Source: an uncultured Thermotogae bacterium (GTDB lineage Bacteria; Thermotogota; Thermotogae; Mesoaciditogales; Mesoaciditogaceae). Taken from it: a stretch of 45,855 nucleotides of DNA. The position numbers and the translations under genes are program-made. Positions 1-7,732 of this stretch are shown piece after piece (position 1 is the first letter of the stretch; every line of letters starts with the position of its first letter). Location: contig CAJXLN010000012.1 of the NCBI GenBank assembly GCA_913056255.1, positions 1 to 45,855 of the forward strand. The letters are read 5' to 3'. The notes under the pieces were generated by a model. That model saw only the letters and a list, made by a program, of their open reading frames with translations, was not told the DNA's origin and did no database searches.

Positions 1-831
1 ATAGAGAATTACTCTGCAATCTTGCCCTTCCGGTAATTCTTGCCAATCTAAATGCTCTCCAATCTCAGCTTCTATTTTCTCTTGTCCATTTTTAAGCAGC
101 GCAAAAGCTTTTTTTGCGGTTTCTCCTCTCATATAAAGTTCGCATCCTATTCTGTTGTTTTGTGTGTTTGCTGTTAGAGAGATATTAAATTTGGATCTAC
201 CTACTGCAATAGAATACCAATGTTGTGCCCTTGGTTTGCGTAATTTTAAGAAAGTATTGTTCTCATTCATATAGTCTTTTAATTCACGCCAGAATTCTTG
301 CTGTAATAATTTTGTTTCAGTTAGCCTAGTTAATCTAGGAGACTCTTTTATTGATTTGGCCCATTCATTTGGACTACATACTACATTGAATTTTGGAGCT
401 GGCATAGAATCATTTATTTTCCATAATTCAATTTCCAATGCAAAAAATGCGATTTCCTCATTTGTAATCTCATTTAGCCAATCTATAGCTTTTCTGTGCT
501 CATCTGTAATCAACCTGCAAATCCATACAATTATGTCTGCCCCTAAACCTGAAGCATAAGTAATTATCTTTCCCAAATGGTCATGATTTGTTCTTTCTAA
601 TTGATTTTCAATGATTATCGTCTTATTACTGTTAATATCTTTTGCCACCAAATCCGCCTTAAAGTTCCCAACGTTAACCTCAGTATCTTCCAATTCTATT
701 TCTAAACCAAGTGTTTCACCTAATAATTCCAAATTGTTTTCTTTTGCCAACCAAGGAGTAAAATCTCTTGCTTCATCTTTCCAGAAATCTCTTAGATCTA
801 CCTTTTCTAATTTGCCAAGATGACTATTCAT
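1..831 (-). CDS. DUF4268 / PD-(D/E)XK nuclease-like protein, truncated by window edge
   Basis: I translated this frame by hand: it is open from an ATG at 831 to the left edge, 277 codons with no stop, so the C-terminus is missing. A strong ribosome site (AAGGAGGAG, 837-845) sits 5 bases upstream of the ATG. Residues about 50-105 look like the N-terminal core of DUF4268 proteins: a VGNFKADL stretch (54-61), then IIIENQLERTNHDHLGK (72-88) and a TYASGLGAD segment. The D60 and the E75-N-Q pattern fit a PD-(D/E)XK nuclease fold. Such proteins are often found near restriction or other defence genes, but here the substrate is unknown and a nuclease activity is only inferred from the fold. Composition is AT-rich (19 G+C of 60 bases at 421-480), lower than the window's housekeeping genes, which fits an accessory gene. 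Confidence 0.75.
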   Translation of the reverse strand, partial: MNSHLGKLEKVDLRDFWKDEARDFTPWLAKENNLELLGETLGLEIELEDTEVNVGNFKADLVAKDINSNKTIIIENQLERTNHDHLGKIITYASGLGADIIVWICRLITDEHRKAIDWLNEITNEEIAFFALEIELWKINDSMPAPKFNVVCSPNEWAKSIKESPRLTRLTETKLLQQEFWRELKDYMNENNTFLKLRKPRAQHWYSIAVGRSKFNISLTANTQNNRIGCELYMRGETAKKAFALLKNGQEKIEAEIGEHLDWQELPEGQDCRVILY

Positions 832-843
832 TTTCACTCCTCC

Positions 844-1247
844 TTAAAGGCGCATTTCATATAACGTTCTGCGGATAAAAGAAGTTACCCAAGGTAATTT
901 GAGAAAATCTTTGATTTCCCTTTCATCCGCTATATTTATACCTATTTCTTGTGTTGCCTTTTTTTTAAGATGTTCCTTGAATAATTTCCCATGATTGTAT
1001 TTTGCATTGTCCATTACAAGAAACAACTCGTGTTTTCCTGTAATCATCTTTCCATCTTTAAAATTCTGTTCTACGATAGTATTTGCCTTAATCAATTTCT
1101 CTTCGCCTTTTTTGATTCATCCATGCCTAATAATTTGTATTTTTTGGTAACTTCATGTATCATCCCGTCAGATATCATTAGCACATCTTTTATCGTTGTC
1201 CAATCATATCTTTTCCTCAAAGAATCAAACAGTGAATTCTTGTTCGA
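844..1247 (-). pseudogene. Broken transposase-like remnant (possibly IS630 family)
   Basis: Two overlapping minus-strand frames lie just upstream of the DUF4268 gene. The first (1247-1092) has no start codon near its beginning and reads as a helix-turn-helix segment (RKRYDWTTIKDVLMISDG...TKKYKLLGM). The second (1095-844, 83 aa from a TTG) contains LVMDNAKYNHGKLFKEHL. The order helix-turn-helix followed by a D-N-A-x-Y-x-H motif resembles IS630-type DDE transposases, but the middle and the C-terminal catalytic part are missing and the frames are shifted. The second frame stops just before the ribosome site of the DUF4268 gene. The family assignment is a weak inference; the 83-residue frame could instead be a small real gene that I do not recognise. 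Confidence 0.35.
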
Positions 1248-1326
1248 ACTTTACCAACATTCTTGGAGCTTTTACAGGCATCTATTAACTTTTTAAGTTT
1301 TTTCAGGCATCCTTAGATTTCTTATC

Positions 1327-1355
1327 ATCATATTCTTACTTTATCACAAATTCAA
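1327..1355 (-). promoter_or_regulatory. Putative sigma-70 promoter reading toward the DUF4268 gene
   Basis: On the minus strand there is TTGAAT (1355-1350), a 17-base spacer, and TATGAT (1332-1327). Both hexamers are close to the bacterial consensus and the spacing is ideal. It would transcribe the transposase-like remnant and the DUF4268 gene. The region is AT-rich, so a chance match is possible. Confidence 0.5.
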
Positions 1356-1431
1356 TCTTAAATATATATACGACTTCAAACGCGGATGGAACGTTCAACT
1401 TTCCGTGGCCTTCGATGGGTCACTTTAAGAA

Positions 1432-1453
1432 GACGAGTCCCGAAGGGCCCGTC
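1432..1453 (-). terminator. Hairpin terminator after the aldolase gene, UUCG-type loop
   Basis: The minus strand reads GACGGGCCC-TTCG-GGACTCGTC followed by TTCTT. Nine base positions pair with one mismatch and one G-U, closed by a C(UUCG)G tetraloop. It lies 17 bases after the aldolase stop. The following T-run is short, so it may be a modest intrinsic terminator. Confidence 0.6.
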
Positions 1454-1470
1454 CGAAGTTATTCCGAAAA

Positions 1471-2385
1471 TCAGGGTTTGAACTCTTTCATCGCCTCGTC
1501 AACGCTCTTGCCTTCGACTGTTATGGCGTAAATCGCGTTGCACATCTCGATTGCTTCTTTGAGCGATTTCTGGTGGATGTTCCTTCCGGTTGCGTTTCCA
1601 GATGCGCCGCTTATGAAGATCTGATCGCGGAGCCTTTGCAGGAAGGATTTCACGTCCACGCTCGGCCCTCCGGAACAGACGACCTTCGTCCTTCCAGCGG
1701 CCTTTATCGCCTCTTTAAAGAGATCGGCGGCGCTATGCCCGTCTTGGGGTTCGGGGAAGTTCACCTTGACGAAATCAGTCCCGAGAGTCGCCGCGATTCC
1801 GGTAACGCCGGCTATGAGGTGCGGTTCGAGCTCGTCTTCTACCGCCGCGCCTCTCGGATAGGCCCACAGAACGGTGACGAGCCCGTGCTCGTGCGCTTTG
1901 TAGACTACCTGGGCCGCCTGCCTGAAGATGTCACGTTCGTACTCGCTTCCTGGGTATATCGTGTACCCTACGCCAAGTATCCTGAGGCCGGTTTCCTCTT
2001 TGAACCTCACGATCTGTTCGACGTCAATCCACTGGTTGCTGAAAGGATCCATCTGATCGGTTTTGACAAGGTTAGTTTTCGAGTTCAGTTTTACCAGGTA
2101 CGGGACGTCCCTGTAATCCATGCCGTACCGGGAAATAAGGCCGAGCTGCGTGGCAAAAACGCCTATCTTCGCTCCGGCCGCTATCCTGAAAAGGTGCTCG
2201 GGGTCGGCGTCGTCTTCGGATATGCCCTTTCCGTAGAAATCCTTGTTGAGATGTTCAACCTTCTGATCTCCGGCAAAGAGCATGAGTCTTCCGCTGTTCC
2301 TGGTCATCTCCGTATAGTTGCGGACGTACTCGTCGCGCTTCGATCTCGGAACGTCAAGCGGTACTTTGATCTCTTTTCCTTTCAT
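1471..2385 (-). CDS. Class I aldolase, DhnA/archaeal fructose-bisphosphate aldolase type
   Basis: 304 aa, about the usual length for the DhnA family of Schiff-base aldolases, which cleave fructose 1,6-bisphosphate in glycolysis or run in reverse in gluconeogenesis. Visible landmarks are FAGDQKVEH near residue 38, WAYPRGAAVE (174-183), the probable Schiff-base lysine K207 in DFVKVNF, and the phosphate-binding end with CSGGPS (237-242) and GASGNATGRN (260-269). The start ATG at 2385 follows GGAAGGAGGAA at good distance. The gene stands alone on the minus strand between an accessory patch and the suf operon, with its own terminator. Its composition is odd: two counted 60-base lines (1681-1800) each hold 35 G+C, against about 22 of 60 in sufB. 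A related aldolase such as ADH synthase (shikimate pathway) cannot be ruled out from motifs alone. Confidence 0.85.
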   Translation of the reverse strand: MKGKEIKVPLDVPRSKRDEYVRNYTEMTRNSGRLMLFAGDQKVEHLNKDFYGKGISEDDADPEHLFRIAAGAKIGVFATQLGLISRYGMDYRDVPYLVKLNSKTNLVKTDQMDPFSNQWIDVEQIVRFKEETGLRILGVGYTIYPGSEYERDIFRQAAQVVYKAHEHGLVTVLWAYPRGAAVEDELEPHLIAGVTGIAATLGTDFVKVNFPEPQDGHSAADLFKEAIKAAGRTKVVCSGGPSVDVKSFLQRLRDQIFISGASGNATGRNIHQKSLKEAIEMCNAIYAITVEGKSVDEAMKEFKP

Positions 2386-2498
2386 GGGAGTTCCTCCTTC
2401 CGACTTGCTGGATAAATTCGTTCTTAAGCTGCTGGCGCAAGCAAAAGATAAACCGCGGTCAAACCCTTATCGGCCGTGCCTGCGACGGTCAACCGATA

Positions 2499-2915
2499 TC
2501 ATTCTATCACCTTTTCGAGGGCGTGCCAGGCCAGGGTGGCACACTTTACCCTGAGTGGATATTTTGACACTCCTTGAAAAACGCGGGCGTCTTTTAACTC
2601 TGAAGACGGAGCTTTACCGGTTCGAGCCATCTCTACGAATTTTTCATAAAGTTCTTCGGCTTTTTCTTTTGAAATTCCTTTTACCAATTCGGTCATTATC
2701 GACGCCGAAGCGGTACTTATAGCACAACCTCGCCCGTAAAACGCAATGTCTTGTATCCTATCTCCATCGAATTTGACCTGAAGAAATATTTCATCTCCAC
2801 ACGATGAATTTGTGAGTTTAACCTCTTTATCTTTGTTTTCAAGTTCACCGTAATTTCTTGGATTTTTCTGGTGGTCTATTATGACTTCTGCATAAAGTTC
2901 TGAAGGATCCATCAC
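2499..2915 (-). CDS. sufU: SufU-type Fe-S assembly / sulfur-transfer protein
   Basis: 138 aa, last gene of the suf operon. It accepts sulfur from SufS or acts as scaffold in Fe-S cluster biogenesis in the cytoplasm. Family hallmarks are all present: NPRNYG near residue 18, the first cysteine in SSCGDE (about 39), the second in GRGCAISTASASIM (about 64), and the third in RVKCATLAWHAL near the C-terminus, giving the three Zn/sulfur-handling cysteines. GTG at 2915 overlaps the sufS stop as GTGA; ATG at 2912 is the likelier start because of the upstream GAGAGG. The order with SufS directly upstream matches Thermotoga and Firmicutes-type suf operons, which use SufU in place of SufE. Confidence 0.93.
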   Translation of the reverse strand: MMDPSELYAEVIIDHQKNPRNYGELENKDKEVKLTNSSCGDEIFLQVKFDGDRIQDIAFYGRGCAISTASASIMTELVKGISKEKAEELYEKFVEMARTGKAPSSELKDARVFQGVSKYPLRVKCATLAWHALEKVIE

Positions 2916-4150
2916 GAGAACCTCTCTTTCACATCTTTTATTGCATCAACAAGGATATCAATATCTTCTTTCTTGTTGTATACGTAAAAACTGGCACGGG
3001 ACGTGTAGAATATTCCAAGATGTTTCATGAGGGGTTGAGCACAATGGTGGCCGCTCCTTATTGCGACTCCGTGAGCATCCAGGATCGTCGCCACATCGTG
3101 TGGATGGACACCTTTAATGTTGAAGGAAAGCACGCCAATGCGTTTTTCGAAATCACGTGTACCATATAAAGTCAAGCCTTCAATTTTATCGAGTTTTTTG
3201 TACGCGTACTCCAAAAGAGTTCGATCGCTGTCAAGAATGCAGACCATACCAAGTTTTTCAAGATACTCAATGGCGGTTGCCAATCCCACCGCTCCTGCCA
3301 CATTTGGAGTTCCGGCTTCGTATTCTTCGGGTGGATGAGCGAAAACTGTAAAATTGTCTTCGACATTATCTATCATGCCTCCTCCTGTGAAAAAAGGCCT
3401 CATTTCATTTACTCTTCTTTTAGAGATATACAGACCACCGATGCCCATCGGACCAAGCATTTTGTGACCGGAGAAAGCAAGAAAATCCATCCCGATTTCC
3501 TTTACATCCGTTGAAATATGAGGTATAGACTGGGCACCATCAATGACGGTAACCGCTCCTTTGGAACGAGCAATTTCGATCATTTCGCGCACAGGATGTA
3601 TCACTCCAAATGTATTTGTGACATGGGCAAAGGCAACTATTTTAGTGCGCGAGGTGACAGCTTTTCTGAATACATCCAGATCAACAGTTCCATCAGGTTT
3701 GACATCAACTATCTTGAAATCAGCTCCACACTTCCTGGCGAGTTGTTGCCATGGAATGAAATTGCTGTGGTGTTCACTCACCAACACTACGATTTCATCA
3801 CTCGGATGAACATTTTCTTCTCCCCAGCCATATGCAATCGCGTTTATCGATTCAGTTGTCCCAGATGTGAATATCAATTCTTCTGGTTTTGCTCCTATGA
3901 ACCTCGCGACAGTTTCCCTTGCTTTTGCATATTCGGATGTGGCAATAGCTCCAAGCTTGTGAGCTCCACGCGAAACGTTGGCGTTTTCGGATTCGTAAAA
4001 ATGCGTGATCCTTTCGATCACGGATTTTGGCTTTTGAGTTGTTGCTGCACTATCAAGATAAACCAGCCTACGTCCATCTTCGAAAACCGTGGATAAAATC
4101 GGGAAATCTTTTTCAACATCAGATTCTGGACGACAAGCCATATTCAACAT
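2912..4150 (-). CDS. sufS: Cysteine desulfurase SufS
   Basis: 412 aa, typical length for class V aminotransferase-type group II desulfurases. It removes sulfur from cysteine with PLP and passes it to SufU and SufBCD. Visible are the PLP lysine K230 in FSGHKMLGPMG, the HHSNF segment (127-131), TFGVIHPV (180-187), and the catalytic cysteine C370 in RSGHHCAQPL. The gene overlaps the end of sufD by about 30 bases. ATG at 4150 and ATG at 4141 are both possible starts, and neither has a strong ribosome site, which suggests translational coupling to sufD. It sits fourth in sufCBDSU. Confidence 0.95.
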   Translation of the reverse strand: MLNMACRPESDVEKDFPILSTVFEDGRRLVYLDSAATTQKPKSVIERITHFYESENANVSRGAHKLGAIATSEYAKARETVARFIGAKPEELIFTSGTTESINAIAYGWGEENVHPSDEIVVLVSEHHSNFIPWQQLARKCGADFKIVDVKPDGTVDLDVFRKAVTSRTKIVAFAHVTNTFGVIHPVREMIEIARSKGAVTVIDGAQSIPHISTDVKEIGMDFLAFSGHKMLGPMGIGGLYISKRRVNEMRPFFTGGGMIDNVEDNFTVFAHPPEEYEAGTPNVAGAVGLATAIEYLEKLGMVCILDSDRTLLEYAYKKLDKIEGLTLYGTRDFEKRIGVLSFNIKGVHPHDVATILDAHGVAIRSGHHCAQPLMKHLGIFYTSRASFYVYNKKEDIDILVDAIKDVKERFS

Positions 4151-5279
4151 CTCTTTTTACTGATTTCACTGGAATAGCATCTACGATTGGCCTAAACATG
4201 CCTTCTATTATGAGCCTTACCGCCATTCGTTTGTCAAGACCCCTTGACATCATGTAATAAAGCTTTTCTTCATCCAGTTTTCCGATCGATGCCGCGTGTC
4301 GAGCATTTACCATGTTGTTTTTGACATCCAAACTTGGTATTGCATCTACTCGTGCTTTCGATGAGAGATTGAGTGTGTATCCCTCTTCTTCTGATCTTAC
4401 ATCGTACGATTCGTGAGGAATATCTATGTTACCTCTGAATACCACGTAAGCGCTGTCGTCAACCACGCCATTTCCCTTTAATTGCCCAATGGTCTTTGGA
4501 GCGTTATGGATGAGTTTGTATTCAAGATCGGCACGTTCTTGTGCTATTTCAAAATAAGCAGATGTGAGTTTTACCTTCGCCTCAGGCTCAATAAGCTTGA
4601 ATTCATGATTTGATGCTATCCTTTCAGCTCCGAGAATAATATCGTATACCTCCACTTTGGCACCCCTTTTGACTATGTACGAATTTGAGTCTACAGATAG
4701 AGAAGTATCAGGTGCTATCAACACGTTGAAAAACTTCAATTTAGCCCCTTCTTCGACGATGAATTTTGTCGTGGAAACTCTGAGATTTCCCTTTCCAGAG
4801 ACTTCTCGTGTTATAGTAGCTTCGGATCCGCTCCTGACAACGACTATCGAATTGTCTATCACCGTGGGGTTACTATCGAGATCGTAATGGGCAAACACGT
4901 TGCCATGTCCTTTTATTTCAGAAAAGAAACCTGCGTTGAAGAATGCTTGAGACATAAGCGTGAATTTCGGATGTGCACCCCTGAATTCAACGCTTGAAAA
5001 CTCTCCGATGAGATTTTTCTCCACCGCTTCATCGAACGTTTTGAGAATTTTCGCATCTCCACTTAAGAATGTCCCTTCGTATGGCTTCAACTTTTCAAGT
5101 GATATTTGTGACAATTTCAAGCGTTTCCATTTTGGAAATCCAGTTTCTATGTACTCTTGTGCAAAGGGTTTTCGCCATTTAAAATTTCCAAGTTTTTTTG
5201 CATCATCTACTTTGTAATCAGAAGGTGTATAAAATTCCGGTGTTACATGTTTAACCATTACCATTTCCATGATCATCAC
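4119..5279 (-). CDS. sufD: Fe-S cluster assembly scaffold subunit SufD
   Basis: About 386 aa. SufD pairs with SufB and the ATPase SufC to build Fe-S clusters. The C-terminal beta-helix region carries the conserved signature VNARHAASIGKLDEEKLYYM; H328 in this stretch corresponds to the histidine that E. coli SufD contributes at the SufB-SufD interface (H360). The N-terminal part is shorter and divergent, as is common. It overlaps the sufB stop. The longest frame begins at GTG 5279 (GTG-ATG-ATC-ATG), but the GGGGTGAT ribosome site in the sufB end makes ATG 5270 or 5264 more likely. Confidence 0.93.
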   Translation of the reverse strand: MMIMEMVMVKHVTPEFYTPSDYKVDDAKKLGNFKWRKPFAQEYIETGFPKWKRLKLSQISLEKLKPYEGTFLSGDAKILKTFDEAVEKNLIGEFSSVEFRGAHPKFTLMSQAFFNAGFFSEIKGHGNVFAHYDLDSNPTVIDNSIVVVRSGSEATITREVSGKGNLRVSTTKFIVEEGAKLKFFNVLIAPDTSLSVDSNSYIVKRGAKVEVYDIILGAERIASNHEFKLIEPEAKVKLTSAYFEIAQERADLEYKLIHNAPKTIGQLKGNGVVDDSAYVVFRGNIDIPHESYDVRSEEEGYTLNLSSKARVDAIPSLDVKNNMVNARHAASIGKLDEEKLYYMMSRGLDKRMAVRLIIEGMFRPIVDAIPVKSVKRDVEYGLSSRI

Positions 5280-6649
5280 CCCAAATTAGATTTGAAATTC
5301 ATACTCACAAGTCTGTTAAATTCTATCGCGTATTCCAAAGGAAGCTGCTTGACAACCGGAGCCATGAATCCTCGTACTATCAGGGCTTTCGCATCATCTT
5401 CACTTAATCCACGACTCATGAGATAGTAGATCTGCTCTTCTTTTATTCTTCCAATGCGGGCCTCGTGTCCTATGTCGGCTTCGTTATTCATGATCTCCAT
5501 TATTGGAAGCGTGCCAGAAGTGGATTTATCATCCATCATTAAGGCAGAGCATTCAACGCTTGATTTCACATGATGGGCGAGCTTTGATACTCTCAAAAGC
5601 CCTCTGTAAAAGGCATACCCTCCATCTGAGCTTATGCTTCTTGCATCTACTTTTGAAGAGGTGTAAGGGGCCAGATGAATTACCTTTGAACCTGTGTCTA
5701 AGTGCTGACCGTTGCCCGCATATGTGATGTTCATATGCTCTGCACGTGCACCTTTGCCATTCAGAATACTGGCAGGATAAAGCATCGTTTTGGCCGAACC
5801 TATGGAACCAGAAACCCAAATCATCGTGGCGTCTTTGCCAACTATTGCACGTTTTGTATTCAGATTGTAAGTGTTCTTCGACCAATTTTGAATTGTACTG
5901 TAACGCATCGTGGCCCCTTCTTCGACGTATATTTCGACCATTCCACTGTGAAGATTTGATACGCTGTATTTTGGAGCAGAACATCCTTCTATAAAGTGGA
6001 GCTTTGCACCTTTATTAACGATTATAAGTGTGTGCTCAAACTGTCCTATTCCTGGGGATGCCATCATGAAATACGCCTGCAAAGGCATGGGAACTTCCAC
6101 ATTTTCCGGAACGTAAACAAAAGATCCTCCGCTCCAAACGGCACCATGAAGAGCGGCAAATTTGTGATCGTTTGGAGGCACGGCGTGCATGAAATATTTT
6201 TTGACGATTTCCGGGTATTCTCTGACAGCACTCTCCATATCTAAAAATATAACTCCCAGTTTTGAAAGCTGTTTCTTTATATTCTGATAAACCACTTCTG
6301 AGTCGTACTGCGCTCCAACACCGGCGAATACTTTTCTCTCAGCCTCCGGAATTCCAAGTTTTTCAAAAGTGTCTTTTATCTCTTCTGGAACTTCGTCCCA
6401 TGACGCTGACTTCTTTGCATCTGGTTTCAAATACGGAATAATCCCATTTATATCAAAATCTGAGATGTCCACTCCAAAGTTTGGATTTGGCCTCTTCAAG
6501 AAAAATTCAAGTGATTTGAGCCTGAGCTCTTTCATCCAATCTGGTTCATCTTTACTCAAAGATATTTCCTCAATAAGCCTTTTGTTAAAACCAGGAGCAC
6601 TTCTCACGATGTAATTGACTTTTTCAAATGTTTTCGTATTTTTGCTCAT
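5276..6649 (-). CDS. sufB: Fe-S cluster assembly scaffold subunit SufB
   Basis: 457 aa, normal length for SufB, the main cluster-building scaffold of the SufBCD complex. The C-terminal region keeps the residues known in E. coli to be essential: C367 in SSVECSALMM (equivalent to C405) and E396 in IGHEARIGRI (equivalent to E434), 29 residues apart as in E. coli. The tail KEEQIYYLMSRGLSED is also typical. ATG at 6649 follows GGAGG with an 8-base gap, and the gene starts 12 bases after sufC. Confidence 0.96.
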   Translation of the reverse strand: MSKNTKTFEKVNYIVRSAPGFNKRLIEEISLSKDEPDWMKELRLKSLEFFLKRPNPNFGVDISDFDINGIIPYLKPDAKKSASWDEVPEEIKDTFEKLGIPEAERKVFAGVGAQYDSEVVYQNIKKQLSKLGVIFLDMESAVREYPEIVKKYFMHAVPPNDHKFAALHGAVWSGGSFVYVPENVEVPMPLQAYFMMASPGIGQFEHTLIIVNKGAKLHFIEGCSAPKYSVSNLHSGMVEIYVEEGATMRYSTIQNWSKNTYNLNTKRAIVGKDATMIWVSGSIGSAKTMLYPASILNGKGARAEHMNITYAGNGQHLDTGSKVIHLAPYTSSKVDARSISSDGGYAFYRGLLRVSKLAHHVKSSVECSALMMDDKSTSGTLPIMEIMNNEADIGHEARIGRIKEEQIYYLMSRGLSEDDAKALIVRGFMAPVVKQLPLEYAIEFNRLVSMNFKSNLG

Positions 6650-6661
6650 GATTTCGCCTCC

Positions 6662-7399
6662 TCACATCGCAAATGATTCGTATCCTTCAATTTCGAGTTC
6701 CTTCGCCATCTCAGGACCACCGGTTTTCACGATTTTACCGTCGATGAAAACATGGACGAAATGAGGCGTGACGTAATCAAGAATTCTTTGATAGTGAGTG
6801 ATCAACAACACTCCTATATCTGGTCCTATGACGTTGTTTATACCTTTAGCCACGATTCTCAAAGCATCTATGTCAAGTCCAGAGTCTGTTTCATCCAAAA
6901 CAGCGAGTTTGGGCTTGAGTACATTTAATTGTAAAATCTCAGATTTTTTCCGTTCTCCACCAGAAAATCCAACATTTATATTTCTGTCCAAAAAGGATCT
7001 GTCTATTTTCAACTGATCCGCCATTTTAATAAGCATGTCTCCAAAATCGAACATGCTCATCTTTTCATCTGGATAAATGGTATCGTATGCGAGCTTCAAA
7101 AAATTTCTAACAGTCACGCCAGGTATTTCTTCAGGATATTGGAACGATTGAAATATTCCCAACCGTGCTCTTTCATTTACCGGCATGCCAATCACATTTT
7201 TTCCATTGAACAATATTTCCCCGTCCGTGATCTCGTACTTCGGATTTCCCATTATTAAATTGGCAAGAGTCGTTTTTCCAGATCCATTTGGCCCCATAAT
7301 TGCGTGAACCTCACCGTAATCGATCTTGATGTTCAATCCTTTTATAACTTCTTTATCATTCACCTTCGCATGAAGATTTGAAATATTTAGCAGCGACAT
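6662..7399 (-). CDS. sufC: Fe-S cluster assembly ATPase SufC
   Basis: 245 aa ABC-type ATPase that drives SufBD. Walker A GPNGSGKTT is at 36-44, the Q-loop at FQSFQYP (82-88), the signature FSGGERK at 144-150, Walker B with LAVLDETDSGLD at 164-175 and the H-loop histidine at 201. The FSGGERK and DETDSGLDIDALR sequences are SufC-type and separate it from transporter ATPases. ATG at 7399 is preceded by GGAGGTG. It is the first gene of the operon and has a recognisable promoter 40-70 bases upstream. Confidence 0.96.
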   Translation of the reverse strand: MSLLNISNLHAKVNDKEVIKGLNIKIDYGEVHAIMGPNGSGKTTLANLIMGNPKYEITDGEILFNGKNVIGMPVNERARLGIFQSFQYPEEIPGVTVRNFLKLAYDTIYPDEKMSMFDFGDMLIKMADQLKIDRSFLDRNINVGFSGGERKKSEILQLNVLKPKLAVLDETDSGLDIDALRIVAKGINNVIGPDIGVLLITHYQRILDYVTPHFVHVFIDGKIVKTGGPEMAKELEIEGYESFAM

Positions 7400-7441
7400 T
7401 TAAAACACCTCCATTAAAGTGTACTTTTTTAGTCCAGTTTC

Positions 7442-7470
7442 ATTCTACACCTTTTTTGCTTAAAATCCAA
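7442..7470 (-). promoter_or_regulatory. Sigma-70 promoter of the suf operon
   Basis: Minus strand TTGGAT (7470-7465), 17-base spacer, TAGAAT (7447-7442). It lies about 43 bases upstream of the sufC ATG. No obvious IscR or Fur operator is visible, though a small palindrome, ACTAAAAAAGT, lies between promoter and gene. Confidence 0.65.
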
Positions 7471-7523
7471 GTGTTCGAATTACAAAGGATTTTTTATTCC
7501 ACTTTCTCGAAGTCGCGGCTATC

Positions 7524-7628
7524 GCGATGTGAGCTGAAAGATGGATAAAAGAGCGATTCGGTCTTGATAAGGCTTCGAAAAAATTTCCTCTTCACTTGAA
7601 AAGCGAAAAAAGATTTAGATTTCAAAGT
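7524..7628 (+). repeat. Dispersed intergenic repeat, copy A (about 105 bases)
   Basis: One of four related intergenic sequences. It lies in the gap between the divergent sufC and gatA genes. The shared core reads GAGCGATTCGGTCTTGATAA followed by GGCTTCGAAAAAA, preceded by GTGA(A/G)CTGAAAG and followed by a hairpin TTCACTT-GAA-AAGCGAA (7591-7607, one mismatch) and AGATTTAGATTTCAAAGT. The 333-base gap 7400-7732 thus holds the suf promoter, this repeat and the gatA promoter. I do not recognise the repeat family. Confidence 0.85.
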
Positions 7629-7703
7629 GTCAACACCAACCAAAAAGTAGAGAAAACACCGGTCAAAAACACATGAGATCTCCTAAACGTTTCATCTTGA
7701 GAG

Positions 7704-7712
7704 TGATATAAT
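7704..7712 (+). promoter_or_regulatory. Extended -10 promoter of the gatA operon
   Basis: TGATATAAT (TG at 7704-7705, TATAAT 7707-7712), an extended -10 element 20-30 bases before the gatA start. No good -35 hexamer is present at the normal distance, which is usual for extended -10 promoters. The tRNA-Arg promoter in this window has the same nine bases. Confidence 0.6.
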
Positions 7713-7732
7713 TATTTGATAATCCGAAAGGA

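Noticed and set aside
356-823. Two short plus-strand frames at 356-559 and 611-823
   Set aside because: Both lie antisense to the continuous 277-codon DUF4268 frame, which has a strong ribosome site and family motifs.
1573-2415. 280-codon open frame on the plus strand
   Set aside because: It lies fully antisense to the aldolase gene, whose motifs are clear; the GC-rich codon pattern of that gene leaves the opposite strand open. The translation shows no recognisable domain.
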